Origin: Sciurus carolinensis
Lineage: Eukaryota > Chordata > Mammalia > Rodentia > Sciuridae
NCBI RefSeq assembly: GCF_902686445.1
Contig: NC_062232.1
Span: forward strand, 33,498,454 to 33,562,453
DNA: 64,000 bases
Direction of reading: 5' to 3'
The notes under the pieces were generated by a model that saw nothing but the letters and a program-made list of their open reading frames with translations, did no database searches and had not been told where the DNA came from. Position numbers and translations under genes: made by a program. Below are positions 1-9,772 of this stretch, in pieces (position 1 is the first letter of the stretch; every line of letters begins with the position of its first letter).

Positions 1-28
1 TGTTTCTCTGAAGAACCCTGACTAATAC
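1..28 (+). mobile_element. 3' end of an MLT2-type (ERVL) LTR, cut by the window edge
   Basis: The first bases, TGTTTCTCTGAAGAACCCTG followed by ACTAATAC, match the conserved terminus of MLT2 LTRs of the ERVL class. The same terminus, more diverged, closes the fuller LTR at 59756-60324. Only the end is visible, so it cannot be told whether this is a solo LTR or the edge of a longer element. Confidence 0.6.
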
Positions 29-179
29 TGTCAGTTTTCCCAAGTCAGGTGGCTGGTAATGGGAAAGCAGGGAGGTGGGAAAGAAGTTATGAGCATCCAT
101 TCAACAAATGCATACTGAGCAATATGGCGGATTGCACTATCCAAAGATGGCCGCCACGACATATCCCAATCTACATGCT

Positions 180-690
180 CCTCTTATAATGTGATGTTGA
201 GGCCTTTCCCATCAAGAAGTGAGGTCTGTATCCCCTCCCCTTGAATCTGGGTGGCTATGTGATGACAAATAGTGACTCTATTTGATTTCCAAGTCAAAGT
301 CTTAAAAGGTGACATGGAAGTGTGGCTCAGTGGTACAGTGTATGCTAGCCTGCACAAGGCCCTGGTTCCATCCCCAGCACCACAAAAACAAAACAAAATA
401 AAGCAAAAATGATGACACCTTTTCTGCCTATTCCTCTGGAGATGTTCACATTTAGAGCTGAGTGGTCATACCATGAGGCAGCCAAGTAGCCTGTGCAGAG
501 AGGGCACCTGGAAAGGCCATTCCCACATGTCCCAGCCAATGGCCAGCATCAGATACCAGACAGACAAGTACATGACCCTTGAGATGATTCCAGTACTCCA
601 AGTCCATGGCACACAGAAACCAAAGACGGTTGCTGTTTTAAGTCACTAAGTTTTGGGGTGATTGGTTACTTAGCAATAGATCACTGGACT
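180..690 (+). mobile_element. Ancient LTR remnant, MaLR/MLT1-like, interrupted by an ID SINE
   Basis: The left part carries a CCCCTCCCCTTGAATCTGGG motif common in old mammalian LTRs. The right end reads TTTTAAGTCACTAAGTTTTG and then GGTTACTTAGCAATAGATCAC, the usual terminal pattern of these LTRs. An ID element at 311-408 splits it. Similar remnants lie at 37330-37925 and 44990-45496. The exact family is uncertain. No coding content. Confidence 0.5.
311..408 (+). mobile_element. ID SINE (tRNA-derived)
   Basis: Contains the diverged ID core GTGGCTCAGTGGTACAG (RNA polymerase III A-box region) and CCTGGTTCCATCCCCAGCAC (B-box region), followed by an A-rich tail. It lies inside an older LTR remnant and so is younger than it. 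Confidence 0.85.
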
Positions 691-750
691 ATGTGGCCAC
701 AGAGGAGACCCAAGGGATACACCAGTGAGCAAGATGGATTTGGTATTTTG

Positions 751-1120
751 TGTCGATCAGCCACAACTGTAACAAGATACCAGAGTCTGGGGACATGGCC
801 AACATAAACATATTGCTCACAGTTCTGGAGGCTGGGGAACCCAAGGTCAAGTAGCAGATTCAGTTCATAGTGAGGACTCTTTTCTTGACTTGAGGATAGC
901 TAGCTTTTTTCTGTGTCCTCACATCAGAGAGAGAGAGAGAGTGCGTGAGCTCCTGTCTCCTTATAAGGACACTGATCCCATGCACCAGGGTTTTACTGCC
1001 ATGACCTAATGTCATCCCAGAGGTCTCACCTCCTAACGCCATGTCACTGGGAGTTAGGGTTTCAACATAGGAATTTGGTGGTGGGTGGTGGGGAGGACCC
1101 AAGAATTCAGTCCACAGCAA
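751..1120 (-). mobile_element. MaLR-type LTR, antisense
   Basis: Reads as the reverse complement of a MaLR LTR: near the left, a diverged TAACAAGATACC and CTCACAGTTCTGGAGGCTGG; in the middle, a GA-rich run and CTTATAAGGACACTGATCCC; at the right, TTTCAACATAGGAATTTGG and TTCAGTCCACAGCA. The minus-strand frame at 860-1204 is a by-product. Confidence 0.7.
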
Positions 1121-1124
1121 GTTT

Positions 1125-2240
1125 ACATTCCAAATGAGAGACACAGCTCTTAATCCCATAAACAAACAAGTCAATAATTTTACTGATGCTTCAGAGGAGA
1201 TCAAACAGGGCCAGGTGTTCTGGAGGAGCCAGGGAAGGCCTCTGAGGTGGTGCTATTTGAGAGGCGGATGAGGGGAAGGGGCAGGGAGAGGGATTCCTGG
1301 GTAAGGGGCCGGAGCTCAAGGCTCTACCCGAGCACATTCCCTTTGAAGAGGCAGCGGCTGGGAGGCAGCGGAGGGCTCCCGGCCTTTGCCCCACAGCCTG
1401 ACACAGGGATCGGCCACTTGGTTTGTTGATAGCGACGCCCAGGACCACTATGCTTGTTTCCTCCTGGCTACCCTGTGGAGGGCTGGGGGCGGGGCTCTGG
1501 TCCAATCCAGGGCTGCAAGCAAGCGGGTCCTGGGGAGCCCAGGGTCAGGGTTAGCACGAGCTGCCTCAGAGCTGGCGCAACTTTGCCCGATGCCAGCCCT
1601 GGGTGCAGCAGGCCTCTGGGAAGAGAGGGAGCGGGGTGGAAGGCTCCCACGCAGGTCAACGGGTTCTTTCTTTCTCATAAGCTCAGCAGAACCCTGGCCT
1701 TTGTCTGCAGCCCCAGCTCCAGGGCAAGATTTCATAAAGGGCCTGAAGCTGCGGGCAGGGGCTAAGGACGGGGCAGTGCGAGTTGTCCCCACAACGGCAG
1801 GGTGAGGAGGCTAAAGCTCCCATGTCAGCTGCCCACAATCTCATTCTGGGTCTCCCTCGCTTTTGTTCTTCCTGGTCATAGGCCTGGTATTGGATTTGGG
1901 CCCCTCTTGCAGTTAATTGAAAAAGAAGTTGGGGTCACGGATGGCAAGGCTGAAGTGGGCAGAGGTGACAATAGACGAGTGAGCCACGGGGTGAGGTGGG
2001 AGGGGAAAGTAGGGCAAACATCTGGGGAGCGATCTAAAGGCCCTGGGTACAGTCTCTGGACCTTCAGAGTCCCAACATCACGGGCACCGTGGAGCTTGTC
2101 AATGTAGTTTAGAGCCCCAGTGTCTTGGGCAAGGCAGACCTGACAATTTCCAGGGGATGGTCTTGCCACTCAAAGTCCCTGATAGTGTACTGAGGAGGTC
2201 TCACTCCTGGACTCTCTGGGAATTTTGAATTCATGCTCTC
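1125..2240. other. GC-rich unique-looking stretch, nothing assigned
   Basis: I recognise no repeat or gene. The part at about 1250-1800 is GC-rich and holds overlapping open frames on both strands (up to 139 codons). None shows a domain, a convincing splice context or low-complexity coding signature. GC richness alone explains the open frames. Confidence 0.4.
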
Positions 2241-2244
2241 GATT

Positions 2245-2665
2245 GTGATATAGTCACACGATGGAATATTACACAACAATAAAAAAGGACAAACACCTAA
2301 CAGCTCAGTGACACCAATGAATCTTATAGACATCCTGCTCCATGAAAGAAGCCAGACACAAAAAAGCAAATGCTGTTGGAGCCATTGGTATGAAGTTCAA
2401 GAACAAGCGACACACATAGATCTAGATCACAATAGGATAGTGGTCGTGTATGCGACATAGACTAGGAGAGTGCATTGAAGGAAACTTCTGGGGCAGATAT
2501 CAGAATTGTTCTAGATCTTCATCTGCGCAAAGACTGCACATATCTGTACACACATATATAGAGAGATACATATATGTGTGTGTGTGTGTGTATACATTCA
2601 TCTAGTTATACATTTAAGTAAAATCTGTGCCTCTACCATATCCATGTTACACTTCAGAAACTAAA
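2245..2665 (+). mobile_element. Ancient L1 3' end fragment
   Basis: ATGGAATATTACACAACAAT, then a diverged ATGAATCTTATAGACATCCTG and GAAAGAAGCCAGACACAAA, follow the order of the ORF2 end and 3' UTR of old L1 (L1M-type). A short (TG)n run lies at about 2575-2591. Heavily mutated. Confidence 0.65.
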
Positions 2666-2767
2666 TATGACTTGTTAATGAGCTCAGGAATGTAGGGGCT
2701 GCTCAGGGAGCCAGATTCTGCCAAGAGTAACAGAGGAGTTCAAACTTCATTCTCAAAATGAAACTTT

Positions 2768-2864
2768 TGGGACTTGGAATGTAGCTCAGTGGCAGAGCGC
2801 TTGCCTAGCACGTATAAGACCCTGGATTCCATCCCTAGCACCACAATAAAACAAAAAAAGAACA
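2768..2864 (+). mobile_element. ID SINE
   Basis: TGTAGCTCAGTGGCAGAGCG and CCTGGATTCCATCCCTAGCA are the A-box and B-box halves, followed by an A-rich tail. It sits just left of an inverted L1 insertion. Confidence 0.9.
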
Positions 2865-2884
2865 TTTTTTTTGGTAGATTCTCA

Positions 2885-3185
2885 GAAAGTCTTTTTTTCC
2901 CCCTTTTTTTAGTTATACATGACAGTAGAATTCATTTTGATGTAATTGTACAAGCATGGAATATATCTTGTTCTAGTTAGGATCCCATTCTTGTGGCGGT
3001 ACATGATGGTGGGTTCACTAGGGAGTATTCATATAAGAACATGTGGAAGCTGACCCACGGTAATGGTGGGAGGGGAAGAATAGATATTCAGTAGATTAGA
3101 TGCGGGAAAGCAGGGGGAGGGATACGAGAAGGAAAGATAGTGGAATGAAGCCAAAACAATTTCTATGTATTTATATGAAAAAGAA
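2885..3185 (-). mobile_element. Short squirrel-type L1 3' UTR insertion with internal inversion
   Basis: The left half begins with a T/C tract (antisense tail) and then reads AGTTATACATGACAGTAGAA and GGATCCCATTCTTGTGG, the reverse complement of a squirrel-type L1 3' UTR end. From about 3043 the orientation flips to sense: a GGGAGGGGAAGAATAGATAT segment, then TCTATGTATTTATATG. The halves appear to meet at neighbouring L1 positions, as expected from twin priming. Confidence 0.6.
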
Positions 3186-3269
3186 CCTTTTTCTGGCACT
3201 TGTCCTCCATCTCAGCTTAGAGAGGGGCTGCTTTTGAGCATGGAACTCAGGAAGCCCATGAACAGTAGT

Positions 3270-3630
3270 CTTAGTCTGTTTGGGCTGCTATAACAAAGTA
3301 CCATGGACAGGGTGGCTTATAAAGCAGAGATTTGTTTCCCACGGTTCTGGAAGCTGCAAATCCAACATCAGGGTGACGGCATGGTCGCGCTCTGGTGAGG
3401 GCCCTCTTCTGGATTGCTGCTTGCTGACTTCTTCAAGTCCTTCATGTGGCATATGGCAAGAGCTCTCAGGGGTCTCCTTTCCAAGGGCACTAATGCCATT
3501 ATTGGTGAGGGCTCTACACGCATGACATCATCACCTTCCAAAGGCCCCACCTGCTAATACCATCCCACTGAGTTAAGTTAGCATTTCAACATGCGAATTT
3601 AGGGAAGCAGAAGCATTCCGTCCATTGCTG
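3270..3630 (-). mobile_element. MaLR-type LTR, antisense
   Basis: Starts TTAGTCTGTTTGGGCTGCTA and continues TAACAAAGTACCATGGACAG, then ATGGTCGCGCTCTGGTGAGG, AAAGGCCCCACCTGCTAATA and TTTCAACATGCGAATTTAG, ending near ATTCCGTCCATTGCTG. This is the full antisense MaLR order, close to full length. Confidence 0.8.
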
Positions 3631-4560
3631 TACCCCTCCTCATGCCACCTGAACTCCTATGGGGACGGGAGTCCCTCTGTGGCATGGCGTTTGGCGGGTT
3701 TTGCCAACCACTTCCTCCTTGCTGCAAGAAGCTGGCTCCAACCACACGCCCGCAGCCTTCCTCCCCAGAGCGCTTCAACTGCGCTCACTTGGCTTCCTGA
3801 ACATATTTGCTGTTTTGAATGAATCTCTCCACTATCTCTGTCCTGTCAGTCTCTCTCCCTGCCCCTCCCGCACACAGTCCACCCACCACAGACACGCACA
3901 TGCCACCCCTTCCAGAAGGGACTCCACGCACGCTCGTGAAGAGACGACTTGGGGAGGTCCCAGCGCTTCTTTGTTTTTTGAAGCCTAAAGGAAATGAAAG
4001 ACTGAAATTGAAAATGTTTGACAGCAAGCGGCCAAGGCAGAACTAAGAAGCAGGGAACTTTTTCTGAGCTGGCCTGCTACTTGCAAGGGCAATAGCTATT
4101 GGTGCTTGAACGCCCTGGAGAAGGATCGTGGTAATAGGCACAACTTCTCAAGTGCGTCTTCCGAATTGACCATACCGTAGCCATCTTACCCTACCAGCTT
4201 GGGACTCAGTGCAAATCGGTCACTATTGATGTGGAGCAATACCTAAGAAAACAGGACATAGTTCCTACCACTGGAGTACGTTTATTGAATGAAAAAATGA
4301 ACAGTTGACTTTTGAGAAGTCATGAAATATTGAACACACTGTGAGCCCCCATGGTCTCCCCTAAACCCCCCCCACTAAAATGACAGTAACAGGATAAGAA
4401 AATATCTAAATACATTAGGACAAAAATTAAGTGAGAGACAGATGCAGCCATGAAAGATGTCATTAATGGTTTAGAAACCAGAAAACAAATGGATCAAAGG
4501 TAACTAACTTAGCAGACTGGCAACTGGAAAATGCTGGAAGCTAAGTGACTATGTGGGTAG
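3631..4560. other. No recognised feature
   Basis: Overlapping short open frames occur at 3625-4046 on both strands with no domain resemblance. The stretch from about 4060 onward is mixed-composition DNA that may hold decayed repeats. Nothing can be supported. Confidence 0.4.
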
Positions 4561-4858
4561 AAACTATAAGAAGGAAGCCGATTCTGGTAGCAGAACCCCA
4601 GAAAGGCTGAGGTTGAAGAAGCTGTGAGACTCTGCTTCCTCTCCCAACCAAGTCATTACACCTCATTCCCTTGTCCAATCTGAGCCTAGGATTCATTTTC
4701 TGGAAGGATTGAATGTGAAGAACTCTAGACTTGGGATATCATGTTCAGTTGACCACAAGGGTGTTTCCATACTGGAAACAGGTAATAAATGACCATTGTC
4801 ATTTTAAGCTCCTATGTTTTGGGATGATTTGTTACAGAACAGTTGATAAAACAGAAAG
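4560..4858 (+). mobile_element. Probable ancient LTR remnant
   Basis: The right end reads ATTTTAAGCTCCTATGTTTT then GGGATGATTTGTTACAGAAC, resembling the end of MLT1-type LTRs (TTTTAAGCCACTAAGTTT and GTTACAGCAGC). The upstream part is too diverged to assign. Confidence 0.4.
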
Positions 4859-4888
4859 TCAACTATGAATGTGGAAAACTTGGTGCAT

Positions 4889-5237
4889 TTGTTAGTTTTC
4901 CATTACTATAACAAAATACCTGAGATAATCAACTTAAAAAGAGAACAGGTTTATTCACAGTTTGGGGGTCTTCAGTCCATGATCAGTTGACCCCATTGTT
5001 TGGGCCTGTGACAAGACAGCACATGTGGAGGGAAGCTGCTCATTTTATTGTCAGGAAGCAAAGGAGAAGGAGGAAGGGGTTGGGGTTCCACAATTCCCTT
5101 TGGAGGTGCACCCCAAGTGACCTAAAGACTTCTCACTAGGCTCTACCTCCCAACAGCTGAAAATGAAAATGTGAGGCTGCCAAGACTTTAGCACATGGGC
5201 CTTTGGGGATATTCAAGATCCATAGTATAGCATTGGA
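4889..5237 (-). mobile_element. MaLR-type LTR, antisense
   Basis: Begins TTTGTTAGTTTTCCATTACT and continues AACAAAATACCTGAGATAAT, with ACAGGTTTATTCACAGTTTG and, near the end, CACATGGGCCTTTGGGGATA. Same subfamily style as 6183-6778, with a shared ACCTGAGATAA start, suggesting a rodent-lineage MaLR. Confidence 0.7.
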
Positions 5238-5751
5238 GATCAGAAAACTGGAGATCCTACATACTGGAGAGAGGTGAGGGGCATCCTTACTTTGATGCCA
5301 AAGGGAGATGCCAGATAGAGCCCTGGGCAGCAGTTCAGAGTGGACCCCAGGCAGCTGCAGCTGGAGCAGGAACATGTGGGATTCTGGGATGGTGTTTTCA
5401 AAGAAAAAAAAAATCAAAGAGGCTGAAGGATTTGTTTGAATGTATTCAAAAGAGACATACACTTCTTTGGAGGGTAAATTCAGAATAGGTACGCAGAAAG
5501 CTAAGCAAACAAGAAGAGGGAAGACATAAATATTAACTCTAAGGGAAACAAAATTTTATGATGCAAGGGACATGTATTCAAAGCATACTACATGAAATAG
5601 CGGTGAATAAATTAACATATTATAAACACTGAATACTGATTTAACAAAAAATTGTGATGCGATTTTATTAGGATAAGGGTGGCAACAGACAGTGTAGGTG
5701 TGCATCTGGTGTGGGGAGGAGTGCTGAATTTGTTTTTCAAGTAAAAAAGTT

Positions 5752-6165
5752 GTTTTCTAGGATTGCCATAACGAAGTGCCAATAAGTGAGTAACTTAAAT
5801 AACAAAAAGGTATTTTATCACAGTTCCAGAGACTAGAAGTCCTAGAATGAGGAGTCATCAGGTCATGCTCCTTCTGAAGGTGCTGGAGAAAGATCAGTCC
5901 CAGGCTTCTTTCCTGGCTTCTGGTATGTTCCTTGACTTGTGCCACCATCACGTCAATCTTCACATGGCTTTTACCCCGTGAGTGTGTCTGTGTCCAAACT
6001 GCTCCTTTTTATAAGGACAATAGTCCTATATATTAGGGGTCTGTCCTATGGTATGACCTCATCTTAATGACACATGTGTTTACAAGATCTAAAGAAACTC
6101 AGGTGGTCCCAGGAGGACAGGGTGTGTACACAGGTACTGGGGGTTTTGACCTCAAACATCTTTTT
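5752..6165 (-). mobile_element. MaLR/MLT1-type LTR, antisense
   Basis: TTTCTAGGATTGCCATAACG, TTTTATCACAGTTCCAGAGA, TTTTTATAAGGACAATAGTC and TATGACCTCATCTTAATGAC occur in the order of an antisense MLT1-like LTR. It abuts another MaLR LTR at 6183. Confidence 0.6.
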
Positions 6166-6182
6166 TTTGGTGGGAGGAGTGA

Positions 6183-6491
6183 GGTTAGTCAGTTTTCCAT
6201 TATTGTGACAAAATACCTGAGATAAATAACATAAAAGAGGAAAAATTAGGGGCTGGGGATATAGCTCAGTCGGTAGAGTGCTTGTCTTGCAAGCACAAGG
6301 CCCTGGGTTCAATCCCCAGCACCCAAAAAAAAAAAAAAAAAAAGAGGAAAAATTATTTTGGTCATGGTTTCAGAGGTTTCAATTCAGTCTGTGGCCACAT
6401 GACCCAGTCGCTTTGGGACCTATGGTGAAGCAGTCGATCATGGTGGAAGCACATGGTGAGGGAGCTGTTCACCTCATGGTGGCCAGGAAGC

Positions 6492-6522
<31 letters not shown>

Positions 6523-6778
6523 GCAGGGAAGGGACCAGGGACAAAATAGGGCACACCCCCAAGAACCCACTTCCTCCAACAAGGCCCCACCTCTTAAATT
6601 CCCACCACCTCCGATAGTCCATTAAATTATGAACTCGTCAACGGATTAATCCATTGATGAGGTTAGAGCCCTCCTGATCTGATCACCTTCCATAGATGCC
6701 ACCCCACAACACTGCTGTCTTAGGGACCAAGCCTTCAACACATAAGCTTTTGGGGAACATTTCAGATCCAAATCACAA
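6183..6778 (-). mobile_element. MaLR-type LTR, antisense, with a nested ID SINE
   Basis: Starts GTTAGTCAGTTTTCCATTAT and ACAAAATACCTGAGATAAAT; after the nested ID it resumes at TTATTTTGGTCATGGTTTCA and ends near ACACATAAGCTTTTGGGGAA. A (GA)n run lies at about 6493-6518. The clean interruption shows the LTR was in place before the ID arrived. Confidence 0.75.
6234..6355 (+). mobile_element. ID SINE with perfect 15-bp target-site duplication
   Basis: The element occupies 6249-6340 and ends in an A-run of about 20. Both flanks read AAAGAGGAAAAATTA (6234-6248 and 6341-6355), a perfect direct repeat. The body is very close to my recollection of the ID consensus, including GGTAGAGTGCTTG and TGCAAGCACAAGGCCCTGGG. 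It is one of the youngest insertions in the window. Confidence 0.95.
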
Positions 6779-7029
6779 GAAATAACCACATTGGCCTGTT
6801 ATTTAGAAACATGAAGGTACATCTGAGAAGAAACAGATCAGAGTCAAAAGTGGTTTCCTCTGGGGTAGAGCCAAGAGGCCTCTGCTTTTCCTGAATAACC
6901 CCCAAAGACAGCATGCCTGTTTAAAACGTACACATCTCTCACCCTCTTTGATTATCACACTGATCACGTGTCGTCACAGTTGGATCACTCGTCTGTGGTC
7001 CGCACAGGACTATGAACTCCTGCAGACTA

Positions 7030-7215
7030 ATAACCATAGCCAATATTTACATAATGCTTACCATGTACCCACCGCTCTTCTAAGCAGCTAAGTCCCTGCA
7101 AAGGAAGTATTATTATTATCCACCATTTCTGATGGCAGAAATTAAGGCACAGAGAAGTCATTTGTCTAGGGTCACACAACTAACTGGAAGGGCCAGACTG
7201 AGCAACACTACCTCT
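7030..7215 (-). mobile_element. MIR SINE
   Basis: Reads as the reverse complement of MIR: CATAATGCTTACCATGTACC, CTCTTCTAAGCAGCTAAG, TATTATTATTATCCACCATT, AAGGCACAGAGAAGTCATTT and AGGGTCACACAACTAACTGG. Ancient mammal-wide SINE. Confidence 0.8.
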
Positions 7216-7259
7216 CCCATTTCTGATTCATGTTGGCCTTCCCTACACTGAAGTATGGG

Positions 7260-7985
7260 CTCACGCCCACAGGTGTACGCTATGGGTCAGGGGTACCAAG
7301 GGCAGGCTAGAGGAGCCTCCTAGTCCGCATGTCTTTGATGAGTGGGCGGAGCTTCATCATGTCTCAAGTTCCTCCATCTGGGCAGCCATATTCTTTTCCA
7401 TGGAGTCCACCTCACCCTGTTGGCTGCAGCCAATTGAATTAGAAAGGGCTCCTGACCCACAACCAGTCAGTCAGAGGCTAATCTAGGAGCCAGCACATGA
7501 CGTGATTGGAAAGACAAATTGACCAGATGGGTCCTCCATGCTGGGCGATGTTTCAGTCACAGCCAGAAGGTAGTGTCGGCTGTCTACAGCTGGGTAACTT
7601 GGGCAGCTGGAAACTGCTGGTGGAAGGAACAGAAAGAAGCTGAACTACCTCACAACCCCCAGAGGAAGATGGCGGCACCTCAGTGCCTGCGGCCAGGGGT
7701 CCACTTCCAAACCTCAGGCTGCCTCACAAGCACACCCTGTCCTCCTGGGACCTGAGTCTCTTTGGATCTTGTCAACACACAACCCCTGTCCTCGATGGTG
7801 TGTGTCTTTGTGTCTGGGCATTACTCTCTCTGTTTCCTCTTTCCTTTGTAGAGTTTTCCTCTGTCTCTTCTCGTCTTTTTATTTCTCCTCACTCTAGTTC
7901 TCTGGCTAACCTGGCATTAAATTTTTGCCATGCATTGCCTTTCATAAAGTTGTGGATTGTCACAGCTATAAGGCACCTGTTAGAT
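7260..7985 (+). mobile_element. Possible LTR remnant, unassigned
   Basis: The composition is LTR-like: a CT-rich downstream half at 7800-7900 and a TAAAGTTGTGGATTGTCACA terminus-like motif. I cannot name the family. It contains an exact YY1-type site AAGATGGCGGC at 7666-7676. The open frames here show no domain. Confidence 0.3.
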
Positions 7986-7987
7986 TA

Positions 7988-8195
7988 GTGCTGTCCAGTA
8001 GACTTTTCTGTGATGATGAAAATGTCCCATATCTGTGCCAACCAATATGGCGGCCACCAGCTACACATTGCCCTTAAGCACTTGATATGTGGCCAGTGGG
8101 ATGGAGGAACAAAATAGTTTAGTTTAGTTTAGTTTAGTTTAATCAGTTATTTAAATGGCCTTGTGTGGCTAATGGTTACTGAATTGGACAACAGT
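7988..8195. mobile_element. Possible MITE-like DNA transposon remnant with a (TTTAG)n run
   Basis: The left end reads GTGCTGTCCAGTA and the right end TACTGAATTGGACAACAG, which pair as imperfect inverted repeats. CACTTGATATGTGGCCAGTG and TGTGTGGCTAATGGTTAC are motifs of an abundant mammalian non-autonomous DNA transposon whose name I cannot fix. A TTTAG pentamer repeats about five times at 8116-8141. Confidence 0.5.
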
Positions 8196-8477
8196 CTTTC
8201 AATCATCTGATCCATTCTCTCTTTTGACGGGTGATGCTCTTGTTGTGAGTTAAGAGCCTTGGATTGTCTCTTTCTTATCCCAGCTGCTCTTATCCTCAAG
8301 TCACCACCCAGCTATAGGACATAGCAGCACAGGGAACAGGTCACTGGCCTCCGGAGTTGGGAACCGGCTGCCTCTTCATAAGGGACCCAGGTAGACTCTC
8401 TGAGGCCCTCCATTCAAGATGGTCGTGTTCTGTGTCCCAGTGCTTTAGATCTCTCCATGCCACAGCAGACGGTGACT

Positions 8478-8895
8478 TTTGAGGCCCGAGGATCACCATG
8501 CTCAGTGGTTTAGTCCCCAGGAAAGGAGCCGACTGCATCCAAAGCCATTTCACTAGTCTACATTTCCCAGCCCTATTGCAATTATGTGTAGTCATGTAAC
8601 CTCGTTCTGGCCAATGGCATGTGACTAGAAAGAAATGACCGTCGTATTCAGGTCTGGCCTGTAGAAACCTCCCTCCTATCTGCTCTTTCCCCTTCCACAG
8701 CTCGCTACGGATAAGTCCATCAGAGCCACAAGTTGGAAGGAACCTGGGACCCTGAATCACTGTTGGAGAGGAGGGCCTCCTGTCCTTCCACAATGCCCAT
8801 TTTGGACTTTATGTCAGTTATAAATACTCTTCTGTCAACGTCAGCCACCGGGCCTAGGAGGCTTATTTGTTATAGCAGCCAGCATTTCCCTAACT
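8478..8895 (+). mobile_element. Probable ancient LTR remnant
   Basis: CTACATTTCCCAGCCCTATT, CTGGCCAATGGCATGTGACT and a terminal GGCTTATTTGTTATAGCAGC are motifs typical of decayed mammalian LTRs. The minus-strand frame over 8341-8793 is probably accidental. Family not assigned. Confidence 0.4.
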
Positions 8896-8899
8896 GCTA

Positions 8900-9555
8900 C
8901 ACTCTCAAGGACATATACTTCCTCCAGAGTGGGCCCTTGTGCTGTGGATGGTGGGGATGGAGGTCTCTTGACGGTGCAGGGGGTGTGGTCTCACCAGTTG
9001 CTATCTAAGATCTCCACCCCTTCCCTGTGCTCAGCTCCCAAGGGACTGCATCTGGATGAGGCCTTCTGACGCCTTCACACGCACCCCCATAGCTGCATCC
9101 AGGCAGGCTCGTGCCCCCTCCCCTTCCTCTCTTTGAATGCTGAATGGACGGTTTCTAGCAGAGCACAGGGAGTAAAGATCACTGGACCATGTGTACCATC
9201 CATGTGGAGGCCGATGGCCTCCAGCCTCCACACGGAGGGTACACAGATTCTCATGGTACATGTGGTCATCAGGGTCCTCAGGTCTCACCATGACGGGCAC
9301 CTTAGTGCTAGAGATCTCATGTGACTCCTTCAATGTGAGCAGCAAGGAGAAAATCAAATAAACTAGAATCATGATTTGAGTGAGGCCCAAGGTGGGTATT
9401 TCCTGGCAGAGGGATGAGAGACTCCGCCGAAATTCCTTGACTCTGAGAGTCATGGATGAAGGGCACAGAAACTTTCTGCCTCCTTAACCTGACTAGGCCA
9501 CACAGAGTAGGATCAGGCTTGGGTGGGGAAATATCAAAGTCACTTTGGAGCACAC
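8900..9555. other. No recognised feature
   Basis: Mixed-composition DNA. Opposed open frames of 60-140 codons overlap here on both strands at 9031-9453. None has a recognisable domain or a repeat signature I can name. Confidence 0.4.
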
Positions 9556-9772
9556 AAAGTTTGAGGGGTCCTTGTCACATGCCTGTCATCCCAGAGGCTC
9601 GGGAGGCTGAGGCAGGAGGATCTCGAGTTCAAAGCCAGCCTCAGCAAAAGCAAAGCACTAAGCAACTCAGTGAGATTCTGACTCTAAATAAAATACAAAA
9701 TAGGGCTGGGATGTGTTGCAGTGGGTGAGTACCCCTGAGTTCAATCTCAGTACTCCCTAAAAGTTTGAGGGG
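9556..9772 (+). mobile_element. B1-dID SINE with perfect 13-bp target-site duplication
   Basis: The element spans 9569-9759. The B1 half carries CCTGTCATCCCAGAGGCTCG and GAGGCTGAGGCAGGAGGATC; the dID half carries GTTCAATCTCAGTACTCC. The flanking repeat AAAGTTTGAGGGG is at 9556-9568 and 9760-9772. The left end is truncated by about 10-15 bases. Confidence 0.93.

Noticed and set aside
6249..6340. tRNA gene, because A-box and B-box are present
   Set aside because: It is an ID SINE: it has an A-tail and a target-site duplication, and does not fold as a complete tRNA in its 3' part. The same applies to all other ID and dID copies.
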